A DNA stretch of 64,000 nt from Lamellibrachia satsuma (lineage: Eukaryota > Annelida > Polychaeta > Sabellida > Siboglinidae). The stretch lies in assembly GCA_033239005.1 (NCBI GenBank), contig BSQZ01000029.1, forward strand, positions 2,012,501 through 2,076,500, read 5' to 3'. The translations under genes were made by a program, and so were the position numbers. The notes under the pieces are model-generated. The model did not search any database. It was not told the DNA's origin and was given only the letters and a program-made list of their open reading frames with translations. Positions 37,145 to 49,833 of this stretch are shown piece after piece; the first letter of the stretch is position 1; each line of letters starts with the position of its first letter.

Positions 37145-38302
37145 AGGTTAGTAAATTGGATTACCGTTACCATTGTGACTGATCACTACGATTACAATAT
37201 AGTTCCACCCCAATAAGCACAACTGTGCTTCAACGTCAGCATATATATAACCCACAGTAAATCGAAATGTATGAATACAATAAAGTGCGAGTAAGTGTTA
37301 ATAGTTTGATATAATTACGAGTGTGTTCCTATCCGCCGATTTATTTTCGACGTGATCAGACGTACCGTCAATACGTGGCCGTACTCAAAACAATAACAAT
37401 AACTCAATAAGTGCTACATGATATACTGCAGCCTTATAACATGGGCCATGGCGTATGTACTAGGCAAAATTATTCAAGAAAATAATTTGATATTATTTAT
37501 TGACAGTCATAATAAGTCTCATACTCCAGTGTTCTAAATGCCTAGAGAGCAAGCGGCAAGCGTAAGGCTAAGCCTAAGCGGGGTAGATGCATGGGAGAAA
37601 CACCAAAAGACAGTATAGACTATAGTGCAACAGAAGCCTGCTGTTGCTGTTTACATTTCAAATTCTTTATGGAAATATTTAAATATACAAATACTTTCAT
37701 TGTGATTAAGTGCAAATGCAGTTACACAAACTTTTTAAAAGTATTTAAATATTTAATAAAATGTATTTCACCCATGCAATGTCTAGCTGGAGAGGAAACT
37801 AACTAAGGCATCGTCATCTACCCAGTTGAACACTGTCAGATTACATGTCTGCTTTCTATAATGACACTTTACAATTTCTGTCTGAATTCTTGTGACTTGA
37901 CAATAAGGCAAAATTATATAAAATTAATTTGCTTTATTGATCAGATTAAACCCCACATGTAATAACCGGAAGTTCATAAAGAGATGTATTAATTACATTT
38001 TATTCTGAGTCGACTGATAACACTGTAATGAATATCGTGGGGGGAGGGGGCAACTGTCGGCAACCCACAATAGTATTAGTACAAGCTATACATATGAAGG
38101 AAGTCTATTCAGGCATGGGGGTCAATTCTGTTTTGTCAATTCCAAAAAATCATTTCTAATTCCGCCTTGCAAAAAATCAATTCCAACTGTTAAAATCCTA
38201 GGCTAAAGAAAAATTAAAATCCAATTCGTTTTAACACAGTTTTATTTGTCACGTGTGCACAATCATATTTAATTAGATATGATTACAAAATTATTGTTCG
38301 TT

Positions 38303-38342
<40 letters not shown>

Positions 38343-38928
38343 CGGGTCCAGGTCATTTGCCCCCCTCCCGGACATTTGCCCCTTTGTCACTTGCCCCCCA
38401 GACATTAGCCCCTTGCCTTATTCAAAATCTGGACATTTGCCCCCTGTCCGTAGCCTCTGGATTATTTGTAAGTTTTTTAAGAAATGTTTTTTAACTTATT
38501 TTTTTATTTCTGAACATGAATTCAATATATATATTACCCTAATTGCAATTAATGTTCTTTGTGCCAGATCAGCCAAGTAAATTACTTTATATAGTTGGAG
38601 ATGATCCTGTAATCAAAGGATTATCTTTATTGCAATTGTGGAAGAAGCCAGTGACATTAGGACCTGGACCTGTTAGGACAATTGAGGATATTTCAAAGAA
38701 GCCATCTCAACAAGGTTTCTTTTGAATTGCATTTACCATGGAGAGTTGGAGTGACTCCATTTTCCTATAAAACTGGATGCACAAGCCAGAGTTGTCAGAA
38801 TTCACTTATAACTTCACCATGGAAATTACTACTAGCATCTGAGGAGGTCAGAAGCTATGTTTTGAGTGTCATTCCTACACCAAGAAGGGGGACCAACAAG
38901 ATTACTCTTCAATAGGAGTGAAGCCAGC

Positions 38929-39117
38929 GTCGATCCTGATCATGCAAGGGTGCTGTGGTCACTGATCTGATCTCCAGATCCAGAATGCGATCAACAAGAC
39001 TGCCTGCAACCATGATGGTGACACGGCACAGATAGAGGCTGCCAAGGTCGGTGAGGAACTGAAAACTAAGGCAGCTAATACCAGGGGCACTCCAAACCAG
39101 CTGATCTCTGACTTGTT
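38929..39117 (+). pseudogene. FLYWCH-like zinc-finger remnant, right arm
   Basis: Plus-strand copy of the left-arm remnant, with CNHDGDTAQIEAAKVGEELK and the following helix. FLYWCH fingers usually end in HxH; here only CNH remains. The call is tentative. Confidence 0.4.
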
Positions 39118-39639
39118 ACTGTCCACCACTGTTTGTTGAAGCATCACCCCAAGAACCCATCTTCCACCACTGATCTGACTACCAATGATACCTGGAAGAC
39201 AACTGGTGACAAGATCATCTCATACACACTCCAGGGGATAGGCCATTGCATTAGGCTAAAGTGACTTTGACTTGTCATTGAATGTTATGTTATTGTAGCA
39301 ATAATGATAAAACTGCAAACTGATTTTCACTTGTCAACTATCATAGAAAAAAGGGGCAGATATCCGGGGGGGGGGGAGCAAATATGCTAGGAGTCAGATT
39401 TATATCGCTATCAGTGGTGGTATAATAAATTTACTGGAAAGTTTTAGTCTTCAACATCCTAATCTCCAACATGTATTCTCCATGGGGACATTTTTAATTA
39501 CTACAAAGGGCAAACCCTACAGCCACATGTAACAGCATTGTACAGATGACCAGTGACATGTTTATTATGGGAAACTTGTGGGCTGAACATTAGGCTTGGA
39601 TAAACAAGGGGCTGCATTCAAGTGGGGTAGGCTTCCTAA

Positions 39640-39927
39640 AAGCAAGGTCATGTCTAACCAATTTCTTATGTTTTTTAGAAGAAATTACAAAGTGGGTAGA
39701 TGACGGGTCACCAGTTGTCTACGTAGATTTTCAGAAAGCTTTCGATAAAGTGCCACATCAAAGATTGTTACTTAAACTAAAAGCCCATGGTATAGGCAAT
39801 GATGTAATCAACTGGATAGAAAAGTGGCTTACACACAGAAGACAGAGAGTAATAGTAGATGGTGAGATTTCAAACTGGAAATCTGTTTTGAGTGGGGTAC
39901 CACAGGGATCAGTATTAGGCCCTATAC

Positions 39928-39993
<66 letters not shown>

Positions 39994-40876
39994 GATTTGG
40001 AGGATGACATATATAGCAAAGTACTCAAATTTGCAGATGACACAAAAGTATTCAGAAAGGTTACTAATGATACAGATAAACAAAGTTTACAGGATGATCT
40101 AGAAAAATTTGTTAAATGGTCAGAAAAATGGCAAAAGTTATTAAATTTTGGGAAGTGTAAATGTATACACATAGGACATGGAAATATGGACGAGGAATAT
40201 AAAATGGGGGATGCTGTACTAGGTAGAACCACACAAGAAAAGGATTTAGGAGTAACATTTAATGCTGACATGAAAGTTTCAGAGCAATGTGGGATTGCTG
40301 CTTCGAAAGGAAATCAATTTCTAGGGCTAATTAGGAGAACTATCACGTATAAGGAGAAACATCTAATTGTACTCCTGTACAAAGCAATAGTTAGACCAGA
40401 ATTGGAATATTGTATTCAAGCATGAAGGCCATAGATAAGCTAGAAAGAATACAACGAAGAGCAGCTAAAATGATTCCAGAATTAAGAGACCTTAGTTACG
40501 AAAGTTGCTTATTACAATGTGGTTTGACAACACTAGAGACCAGGAGACTAAGAGGAGACCAAATAGAAGTGTTTAAGATAGTGAACAGTTATGAGGATGT
40601 GATAGGAATATGTTCTTCAAACTTAAAGAAGGCAGTAGAACCAGAGGACACAAAGCAGCATTAGTTAAGGAGCAGTGTAGGTTGGACATGAGAAACTACT
40701 CTTTCTCACAGAGGGTGATAAATGAATGGAACAAACTGCCAAATGATTGTGTTAATGCTAGTAGTGTGAATATGTTTAAAAATAGAATTGACAGATATCT
40801 GATAAGGGCGTATCTCTTTTTGATGCAAATGCTTGATTATATTGTTCTTGGTCACAATGTTTCAATACCAGAGTAG
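39640..40876 (+). pseudogene. CR1/L2-like reverse transcriptase fragment, right arm
   Basis: The same blocks as in the left arm: VVYVDFQKAFDKVPHQRL, SGVPQGSVLGPILFLIYI, LKFADDTKVFRKV, LEYCIQA and KNRIDRYLIRAY at the C-terminus. The (TA)n at 39,938-39,990 interrupts the frame between LIYI and NDL, and there are two later shifts. Endonuclease and ORF1 are missing (5' truncated). Confidence 0.85.
39938..39990. repeat. (TA)n inside RT codons, right arm
   Basis: The tract runs directly into AATGATTTGG (NDL). It is longer than the left-arm counterpart. Confidence 0.95.
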
Positions 40877-41337
40877 ACAGTGTCTATGCTGTAATGTTGA
40901 CAACTTCCTGGCTGTTACCAGATTCAGGGTGACATGCTAATAGCAGACAAATATGATTTTAAAAGTAATATAAATAAATATAATGGTAAATATTAACAGT
41001 ATCAAGTCAATAATTCCAACAAAATCAATTCCAATTCCCAAAAAATAAATTTTTGAAAAAAAAAATTCCAATAAAAAAAAATTGAAGTCAATTCCAATTC
41101 CGGAACTGTAATTGAGGGTCAGTTCCAATTCCGGAATGGAATTGACCACATGCCTGAAGTATATTCATGACAATATCTTGTCTCTGTGTACTACAGCAAC
41201 AGTAATGAACAGTATAATTGAATTGAAACAAGCTTATGTCTGTGGGGCTTTTGTCCATGCACCATACTATCTAGCAGGTGCTTTCAGTATAATACCTAAT
41301 AATTATATATTTACATATATACATATATACACATATA

Positions 41338-41386
<49 letters not shown>

Positions 41387-42518
41387 GTGGGCAGGTATGT
41401 GTGTGTGCGTGCAGCATTTATAAGATAAAGATGTCACAAACATAGATCTGCATTTGGTCCAATAACAATATTCATGCATTATGTTATCTAAATCGAGTGT
41501 CAGATATAAAATAAGGAACCCCATAGAAAGTGAACCTATGGGTCCATATTTTGTTATGGAATTTGGACCCCTTATAGAATTTTGACCTCCCTGGCCCATT
41601 GAAAACAGTGCAATGTTGATTAGATAATATAATGCACATTGGAGCTAAGATGCTACAATTTTGGTTACATGCGTTTGGTTATGTTACCAGTGGCATTCTT
41701 CAAACTGACCAAACAGATTCATTAAAAACATTAAGAGATCAGTGAAAGACCCATTGGTTGAATTAACATGGCTCCATAGGGAAAATGCTTTTCCCTGTGG
41801 TTGATTACTTTATACATTCTATATGACACTAGCACTCTTATATTCTAAAAATAATATATACAAGAGAAAGTTTCTCACATTGTGATTCACTTTTATTATG
41901 CAAAAGATGAATTTTGTAAAATTTTCAAGTCACCGTATGTGTAATCTTTTCAGATGAAGGATTCACCATTGGTTCGTACAAGTACAGGTACTAGTTTTGA
42001 AGCATCCAGGGCTACGGGTGATGCCGTCAATCTTTACATTACGGATGTCACCTTTAGTGCCATCACTGCTACTACTGCTGTGGCACCACATACAACTGAT
42101 GCTGAAATGCAAATCGATCCGGTAATGATATTTCAAGTGCGACACTTCGCGAATACTGCTGTAGTCACGGATGACATTATTGCACCAATGAACTACTCCT
42201 ATGTGAAGCTTCCATCAGATTCAGTGAGAACAATGACACTGGTGCAGATGATGCACACTATGTGATAACAGCGACATAACCGAGGGTGACTCAAGCCGCT
42301 CCGACACCTATGAGAAAGAGAAGAAGTTTGTCATTCGTGAGAAAAACTTATGTCACTTTTCTGCACCTGCCACACACCAAACAGCCATAAACTGTGACAC
42401 AGGTTGTACTCATGTCTGATCTATCAGCCAAGGTCTTTCGGATACTGGGGTGTCTGTCAGAGGAAAGGGTGCTGATTTCTACCCCTGGATAAGTGAAAGG
42501 TGAATTGAATATGTTAGG

Positions 42519-42985
42519 TGTATGTGTACTATCAGTCAGAATAAGTAGTGTATTGGTGTATATTTAGTGCCAGTAGTTTATTGGAACAGATGGTTGGTGT
42601 GCAAGTACTATCAGTCAGAACAAGTAGTGTATTGATACATATGATTGGTGTACATTTACTGTCAGTACAAGTAGTGTATTTGGTAGAGAATGAGACGCTT
42701 GGTTTACATTTGCTGTCGGTAGGAACAAGTAGTAGATTCAGTCAGAACAAGTAGTGTATTGGATACACATGATTGGTGTACATTTACTCTCAGAAGACGT
42801 AGTGAAATGGTGCAGATTCCAGAATGAGATCATTGGTGTACATTTACTGTTGATAGGAACAAGTAGTGTATTGGTATGCATGATTGGTGTACGTTTACTG
42901 TCAGTCAGAACAAGTAATATTGTTACACATGATTGGTGTACATTTACTGTCCAATCAAAACAAGTAGTCTATTGCCATTGGTACA
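42519..42985. repeat. Minisatellite, right arm copy
   Basis: Inverted counterpart of 19,795-20,260, with units around ATTGGTGTACATTTACTGTC and CAGAACAAGTAGTGTATTGG. Confidence 0.85.
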
Positions 42986-43094
42986 GATGATGATGGTGAA
43001 ACAGTTAAATGCCTTGGCTTTATAAAGATTAATTATTTCCTAAGCTAAACTACCAGTATATTTGATATGTTGTGGCATAATAATGATGTGTGTA

Positions 43095-43427
43095 ACTGTG
43101 ATATCCATGTTCCAGGTTGTATTTCCCTGTGGTAGAAGTCACTGTTTTTAGTCAATGGTTTCAGTCGTTCTAGTTAGCCTTATTTCTTTGGTAATTGTTT
43201 TTCTATGTGAATAAACTGTTGGTATATTTTATGTTGGTCTCAATATAAATGAAATTGTGTGTAGTGACATGCAAGATGCTGCAGGTAACATTTTTGTTGA
43301 CAGAAGTGGGATATGGATAAGAAGGCATTCACATCATTCAGTTATTAATATTTTAGTGGGAATTTTTGTAGTTTTTCAGGTTGTTTTTCAACCTGCTGCA
43401 TACTGTGGGTGCCTCACAATTTGTCTA
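43095..43427. other. 333-bp segment present only in the right arm
   Basis: The left arm passes directly from GATGTGTGTA to TATCAGAC; the right arm has 333 extra bases between them, with TA on each side. No terminal inverted repeat was seen. It is either an insertion in the right arm or a deletion from the left. Confidence 0.75.
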
Positions 43428-45100
43428 TATCAGACTATCAGTACACTCACCTGTGTCAGGTCAATCTCCATAGCTAAACTTTCCATCAATTCAATTCGGT
43501 TCAGAATAGACATCACAGATCCTTCCCACATTGCAGGATGGGATTACTTGTCTTGCCTTTCCTGAGCCTGAAATATAATTTGTCAGGGTTAGCTGATAGC
43601 ACTAATTCCATAATTACCATAATAGTTGCAAAACTGTGAACATTACATACTGTCAGTAGTTAATTATTGTTATTTAAATGATTACATTGCACCAAACAAC
43701 AAGGTGTTGTGGTGTGCTACAGAGAGGGGTGATTACAAGTACGAATATTAATGTAATCATGATTACAGTAATTATTGCAATCACAATTACTAATGTAGTC
43801 ATGATTACAATCATTATTACAATCACAATTACGGTAACATTTAATAATATATATATATTCACATAATGAATTAAATAAACCCTCATGTTATTATTGTCAT
43901 CAATGTTATTCAACACAAAATCAAACACAATATTAAATACAGTCACGGTACACTTCATTAGATTAGATACAAAATAAAGAGAAGAGCCTGCTTGCACTGC
44001 CATTGTAGGCAGTAAAAGAAATATGCAGAAAAAATATGATTATTAAAATGGCAATGATTCGATAGCAATTGAATTACTGACCTGCTAGCTATAGGGCGAA
44101 TCAATGAGTCGGCACGCAAATCATGCAATGACAGCAGACCAACATCTAGCACCGCTCTGTTTGTGCATATCAGTACAAAATCATCGTCTTCGCCTTCGTA
44201 CGGTGATGCAAGCACCAACGCGGTCGGGCACACGGTGCTGCATAGCCATAGCCTAGCCCTAGGCATGGTAGCTTCCTCGGCGCAGCATGATGACTCAACG
44301 TAAACGTGCGCAGACATCGGGACGTAATTTCCACAGGTTCACCACATCACATTACCTAGTCAGGAATCGTTGACAGTCAAAGCGCTGTTGTAATTTTTCC
44401 TGAATCCAACGTCAACAAAGCCGACCTGGAGTCAGGAGCGTGACTCGCACACTCGGTGACACTTTACGACTGCCAACCGTTGTTTCCGTGTGGCCTGTCG
44501 AACTAGACTCTTCGTCTGTGGTTTCCATTTCTCCAAAGATAGACAACTATTACGGAAGTTCAGTAAACCACTAATCGCTAGTAGCAGATCTGGTAAAACT
44601 GTCACAAGCGATGCATCCATCTTGTCAACAAGTAAAAAATAGTTCCGGTATTCCGTTATCGCATATTCTCGTTAGTTAGCGTCTCGTGTGTTCGAGAAGT
44701 GTGGCGTTTTCCACGATTTTTTGCGTGTTTTGTTGTAATTTCTTTAACTTTTTTTGTTTGGAACGAACAAAAACGCTATTTTGTTGACGTGTGTAAACAC
44801 TTGTATATATAACAGAGACCCATATCTTTTTTTTCGCTCCAGAATGCCTATTTACGAAATAAATCGCAAAAAATCGAAAATTTACATTGATTAGATACAC
44901 GCGACTCAAACCACTCGTTTCGACAACAAAATGGCGATACGCAGTGATGCATTTTGTCGATTTTTGTCTCGAACAAAATCAGTTTTTCAGCTTATCTCAT
45001 AAATTAGCAGGTATCTGTCACCATTAATGCATAGTTAGATAATAATATTATATATTTAAATATACGGCATAACACAAAATTGCTTCAGTTCCCCTTTAAA

Positions 45101-46468
45101 TGTTGATCTACACATGAAATCATCACCGTTGATGTTGTATCTATATTATAATAAAAAATAGTTTTCATTGTATGTAAACTATGTGACAACTATTCTACAT
45201 ATCGTTTCCTGTATTTTCTTGCATAATTATATTGACTGATAATATTACTACCTATCACTGGATGATTGGGGCTGTACTTATATGCATTATATTATCAAAT
45301 ATGCATTTGTCATCTATGTGACATACAGATGTCGTGTAGTGTTGTTAAAATAACAAATTAATGTCACGCAGGGGTCCACATCAAGTAAATGATCTCCATC
45401 TCCCTTGCCCTTTGTACAATACAGACAGCTTAAGTTAATCTGGCTACATCTACCGTGTAGGTATTTATCAAAAAGGTGTCGTAGATGACACAAAGTTCAT
45501 AATCATGTATACCAGTACATATAGAATGCATTGTGCTAGATCCATGTCACAGTAATACTGTACAATTCATTCAACATAATGACACTTAACTTCATTTAAT
45601 CATTTAAAAACATCTTTCTCCCACCTTGTTAGATGCACTTGTAATGTGTTATGCTAATGAATTAAAACATTATAATTGTGGTTAATTAGGGTAATGAAGT
45701 AAAAATTCAGTTGTACTGGGTACATATAATTTTCAGTTATTATACACATCAAAATTAATTTGATATAATTTATGTCACTGCAGTTTATTGCATGCATAAA
45801 AATACCACAAATGAGGCTAAACAATAATATAGAGACCTTTATCAGCTGCATTTTTGTTACAACAATTGTGTAATTCCATATAAATACAATTTTACCTGTA
45901 GTCTCTCCATTTCTGGCTTCTCAAATTTCTCATGCGTGCACAGTCTTCTCTGTTCAGTGTAACTACACTTGCTTTGCCACGTCGACGCCTCCTGCCACCC
46001 ATTCCTCTCGATCCACTCTGTCTCTGCCCTCGCCCTCTTTCTGCACCGCTTCCTCTCCATGCACCCCTTCTTTTCATGCCACCTCTTTCTCTTCTTGCAT
46101 TTCTGTCCGTAGAACAATTGAAACTCTGTGGGTGAAAGGATGTGATGTTGCTAAATTAACCAATACAGTTGATGGCATACATTTTGTCACCACTTTAAAA
46201 AACAATTATTGACATTGTTTGCTACATTATAAACAAGGAAAAGTTTACCGTGGTGGGACACACAAATGCAAAAATTTTCACAGAAGATCGTACGTGGCAC
46301 TCAAGAAAATAAAATGTGCTGTCTTACTTACTTTTATTTCATTATAGTTATTATATATTAGTTAGTCTTATTCCGCGAAATGGGAACCGAAAACGAATGC
46401 ATGCAAACCAAAATGATGTCAACAACTTCAAAATAATTTACGACATACGTCGATAAACGAAGTGGTTC
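45101..46468. other. Non-coding interval with one possible minus-strand exon
   Basis: Mostly AT-rich. On the minus strand, 46,130-45,899 has an acceptor (TTTCACCCACAG) and a donor (GACTACAG|GTAAAA). One frame is rich in Arg and Gly (GGRRRRRGKASVVTLNRED). I do not recognise it. Confidence 0.35.
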
Positions 46469-46594
46469 CGTAGCCGAGCATCGGTTCTATGCGCGTTACC
46501 GTTAAAGAACCGAGCACCAAATGCGCATGCGCCAGTCCAGGTGTCACGGGGTCATGGTCGCGCGAGTGTTTCCGCTCTCTCTCTCTCTCAAAAC

Positions 46595-46753
46595 ATGGCG
46601 GTTGAGAATGTTGTGTTATTTGGTTCACTCAAAGTTGGCGACAGTTTTGAGATTTTTTTGGATGTGCAAACAAAAATAAAAGAGATAGAAGACGAGACAG
46701 CCGTCCAGCTGTATCGGCGTGACTGTAAGACATTAGTGGCGTCGATGTCATGA
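46595..46753 (+). pseudogene. N-terminal exon of ZSWIM/MULE-like transposon protein, interrupted
   Basis: The frame starts MAVENVVLFGSLKVGDSFEI and has QLYRRDCKTLVAS, resembling the N-terminal domain that precedes MULE-type transposase regions in ZSWIM-like proteins. The frame breaks where the nested element begins at about 46,762. On the far side (from 49,739) the plus strand reads GKAKPELKYYLLDY, which fits the next part of the same domain, so the nested element sits inside this exon. Stops follow on both sides. Confidence 0.45.
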
Positions 46754-46761
46754 TATCCAGG

Positions 46762-49738
46762 CCGCGCGGCGATGCTAGTGATCTCGGCCTTTCGGGACCT
46801 CGTCCTCGGCCTTAGTGATCTCGGCCTGTTTTGGTGATCTCGGCCTGGTTGTCTGGTGATCTCGGACTGGTCTCTGGTGATCTCGGCCTCGTGTTGCAAT
46901 ACATAATTAAGAGTGTCTATGCCTTCGAATTAATTATAGTTGTAATATGTACGTATTGTTAGGTATCTATGATCGTTATTAAAAAAATGTGTTTATGCCG
47001 TATAAATAAATATAGTTGTATAAATCACTAAAAATGTCCTCGGAATGCTTCATTTTCTGCCTATAAACTGTTCAGCCGAATTTTAAAATATAGCGTGTAC
47101 AGATAAATATCGATAATAACGGACATAATATGTTTGTAACGAAGGCAGGCTTCTATTATGGTCTTTGATCTACACAACGTTTCCAACCGATTGAATCCTG
47201 GCTCGTAGCGACCGCGGTTGTAAATGTGAAGCATTGTATGTCCATTCGATGAGACAGAGCTTTGAACATCAGCGTTTTCTAAATAAACATGGCTTCACTT
47301 TGATTACGACTACAGGAATAACAATAGCTGAAAATAGGTTAATCCGTTAGACCCTACTAGCCGCGTTTCCCATGAATGCTTTTAGTGGGAAATGAGGACT
47401 TGAGTAGATCTTGCGTCACTTCAGTCCAAGCCACTAGTTAAAAACACAAGTACAATTTAAATAACATTAAACGGACTCCATCCCTTTATTCACTAAGAGT
47501 ACAATACATATAAATAGACGTAGATAGATAGAAATATCAAACGTTTCAACATCAATCGTCATCTGTGAGTTTTGCTGGACAAGTTCTATGAACGACTAGA
47601 TGATGCTGATGATTCTGCCGACGATATTCTTAGTAGGACATAACACCTCCGCATATACAACAGTGAACAGTGAAGGCTTAGAATTATAATTAATGCAGGC
47701 AATGCTAGAAATCTATGTGAAATGCGTAATTCGGTAAATATTACAGTTAACCAACTTAACGGAAAAGATGATTGCAGTGCCAGTTATGTCGTACAATGGC
47801 TTCGCACCAATTGTACTTGTATTGTGGTTGTTGATCTCCCCAATCAAACATCGCTTTGTTGTGGCGGCTAAAGAAGAACACACCAGAATGAATGAATGGG
47901 CTTTATGTTACGAAGCGGTGCGCTCAGGTGGGTCGATTGTTGGGGATAAGACAAGCGGTCCAATCAGATATATCATACCTCTGATTGGCCGATCAGAAGC
48001 TAATGTAAGCCACCACCGGGGTATTTAGAAGGGGGACTCACCACAAAGGTCAACATACAGAGCGAAAAAAACGACCATTAGTTACAATAATCATTAGCGA
48101 TCGCCGTACGATATGCAGTCCGAAGAGATTTGTATGAGGTGTTTGAGAATTGTCACTGCGCGTCAAGAGGCCCTGTTGTGCGATGGTTGCACCCGCTGGC
48201 AACACAGACTATGCGGGACAGGTATGTCGAATATGTTGATTTAATTTGTATCGGTTAGTTTATGTACATAACAGTTAAGGAAACTGTTCTTATCCACCCG
48301 CAATGTAACGTGATCGAATTGCAAATTCAAGGCATTTTGAATATCCAGCAAACAATGAGTGTAGGCTGTACGGAGACTTTATCGTTGTGGTGTGTACTGG
48401 CAATTTAGCAATTATATGTTTACTTCCCGACAATGTTGTCTACTTTTCCCTTTGTTCAAGCTTGTGTTAAACAGTAATGTCTGCTTTCACGCGTGCTCAA
48501 CAGTGCAACTCATTGTTTCACTCCCATTTCGACAACAGCAATCCAGTAAATCCTACAACAGTCTTCCTTTTATGTGCTTTGTGCACTGATTGGAATGTCA
48601 CCCACCCCACCAGATCTTAGAAAATGTATATCGTAATGTAATGTTAGTATTTAATTATTAAATTCGCAGGTATGAGCAGAACCACTTACAGACATCAGGT
48701 GAAGGGATCGGTTGACCTTCCCCACTGGAGATGCATCGAGTGCCTTGATGCATCAATGGCCATCGAGGAACCCATGGAGGCAGAGGATGACAGGCAGATC
48801 GCACCACATGTAAGTTGTTTACTGCTAGAAGTGTGCATTCATTACGTGGTTAATTTTTGTAATGTGCCATAATGTGTCTTCTTTGAAGGTGCACACACCG
48901 CCGCCGCCGCCGCCACTCCGACACGCACCGGTAGCCTCAGTAACACCCACTGTTCCCCTGCCGAACAGCTCAGTCGGCTATTTTCAGCTGGGCTTCAGTT
49001 TTGGCGGCAACAACACGGCAACAGAGATCACGGGGGTAATTCCTATTTTTTTTACTTTTTCTTCTTCGTGGGATGTGTTATGCAAATTACGGTGTGGTTA
49101 TTTAACTTTTTTGGTTGTATTAATTACTACCAAAACATTGGCATAAAATGACATACAATATACGAATCACATATCATGTATATGTAACAAACATTAACCT
49201 GAATGATGGAGACTGCTAACATAATGAACTTTACATACATCACTATTTGATTTCGACGAATTCTACAGCGCGAGTACCATCTATAGCGCTCGACGATGGG
49301 CGATAACAAGTAACGTCTAAAACGCGTAGATATACGGCAGAGTCCCTGCCAACATTACAACAAATAATCATCGATTTATGTTCACTGCGTGAACAACATA
49401 ATTGAAACGTAAAATAATTTTTTGACAAATCGTCCAAATCTATGAATTATCATCGTCTACGACATATGTGACTTAATTGTGACATAACGACCATCCATAC
49501 GCATATCGCAACATTGCTTAAATAAAAACTCTTAATTATGTATTACAACACGAGGTCGAGATCACTAGAAACCAGGCCGAGATCACCAGACACCAGGCCG
49601 ATATCACATAGACACTCTTAATTATGTATTGCAACACGAGGCCGAGATCACCAGAGACCAGGCCGAGATCACCAAAACAGGCCGAGATCACTAAGGCCGA
49701 GATCCCGAAAGGCCGAGATCACTATGAACCCCGCGCGG
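46762..49738. mobile_element. Nested TIR element with iterated GGCCGAGATCAC termini (3.0 kb)
   Basis: The left end (46,762-46,920) and right end (about 49,611-49,738, with an extra partial copy from 49,529) are inverted repeats of about 130-165 bases. Each starts with CCGCGCGG and contains five or more copies of the module GGCCGAGATCAC(C/T) separated by short variable spacers, then CTCTTAATTATGTATTGCAA. At the right end the innermost part is duplicated. It contains a PHD-like gene fragment at 48,113-49,036. No transposase was seen, so it is probably non-autonomous. Confidence 0.75.
48113..49036 (+). pseudogene. PHD-like zinc-finger gene fragment, three exons
   Basis: Exon 48,113-48,221 (MQSEEICMRCLRIVTARQ, then LLCDGCTRWQHRLCG), exon 48,670-48,809 (RTTYRHQVKGSVDLPHWRCIEC) and exon 48,899 to about 49,036 (proline-rich, then SVGYFQLGFSFGG). 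The splice sites are ACAG|GTATGT, CGCAG|GTATG, CACAT|GTAAGT and GAAG|GTGCAC, and phases agree. The C-x2-C ... C-x2-C-x2-W-x-H-x2-C ... W-x-C-x2-C spacing is that of a PHD finger. Similar fingers occur at the N-terminus of MULE-related transposon proteins. No further exons were found before the right end. A TATA-like GGTATTTAGAAG lies about 90 bases upstream. Confidence 0.6.
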
Positions 49739-49833
49739 GAAAGGCCAAGCCCGAGTTGAAGTACTATCTTCTGGACTACTGACAGTACTGTTGCGTTTTC
49801 GGTGGGTGATAACGTGTCGCTGTTCGTCCTTAG

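Larger units (their letters stand above)
38110..41156. mobile_element. hAT-like element in right arm (copy of 21,615-24,655)
   Basis: It has the same CAGGCATG ends and flanks as the left copy, in inverted orientation. It encloses a FLYWCH-like remnant at 38,929-39,117, an open stretch at 38,543-38,722 of unknown nature, and the RT fragment. Confidence 0.65.
36506..45100 (-). mobile_element. Right arm of the 27-kb inverted-repeat composite (8.60 kb)
   Basis: This is the inverted copy of 17,988-26,261. The inner end is TTTAAAGGGGGGGTGAAGCA (36,506) and the outer end, reverse-complemented, is TTTAAAGGGGAACTGAAGCA (45,100). It differs from the left arm by a 333-base extra segment (43,095-43,427), microsatellite lengths, a G-run expansion near 39,367 and scattered substitutions, perhaps 1-2% overall by eye. 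Nested contents are the same as in the left arm. Match ends exactly at TTTAAAG on the inside and TTTAAA on the outside. Confidence 0.85.

Noticed and set aside
17988..45100. Interpretation as a palindromic host gene amplicon
   Set aside because: The arms contain only mobile-element remnants and short unknown exons, and their ends coincide with TTTAAA and TIR-like sequence, which fits transposons better.
47768..48028. 86-codon frame upstream of the PHD-like gene
   Set aside because: It overlaps the presumed promoter of that gene and has no family resemblance.
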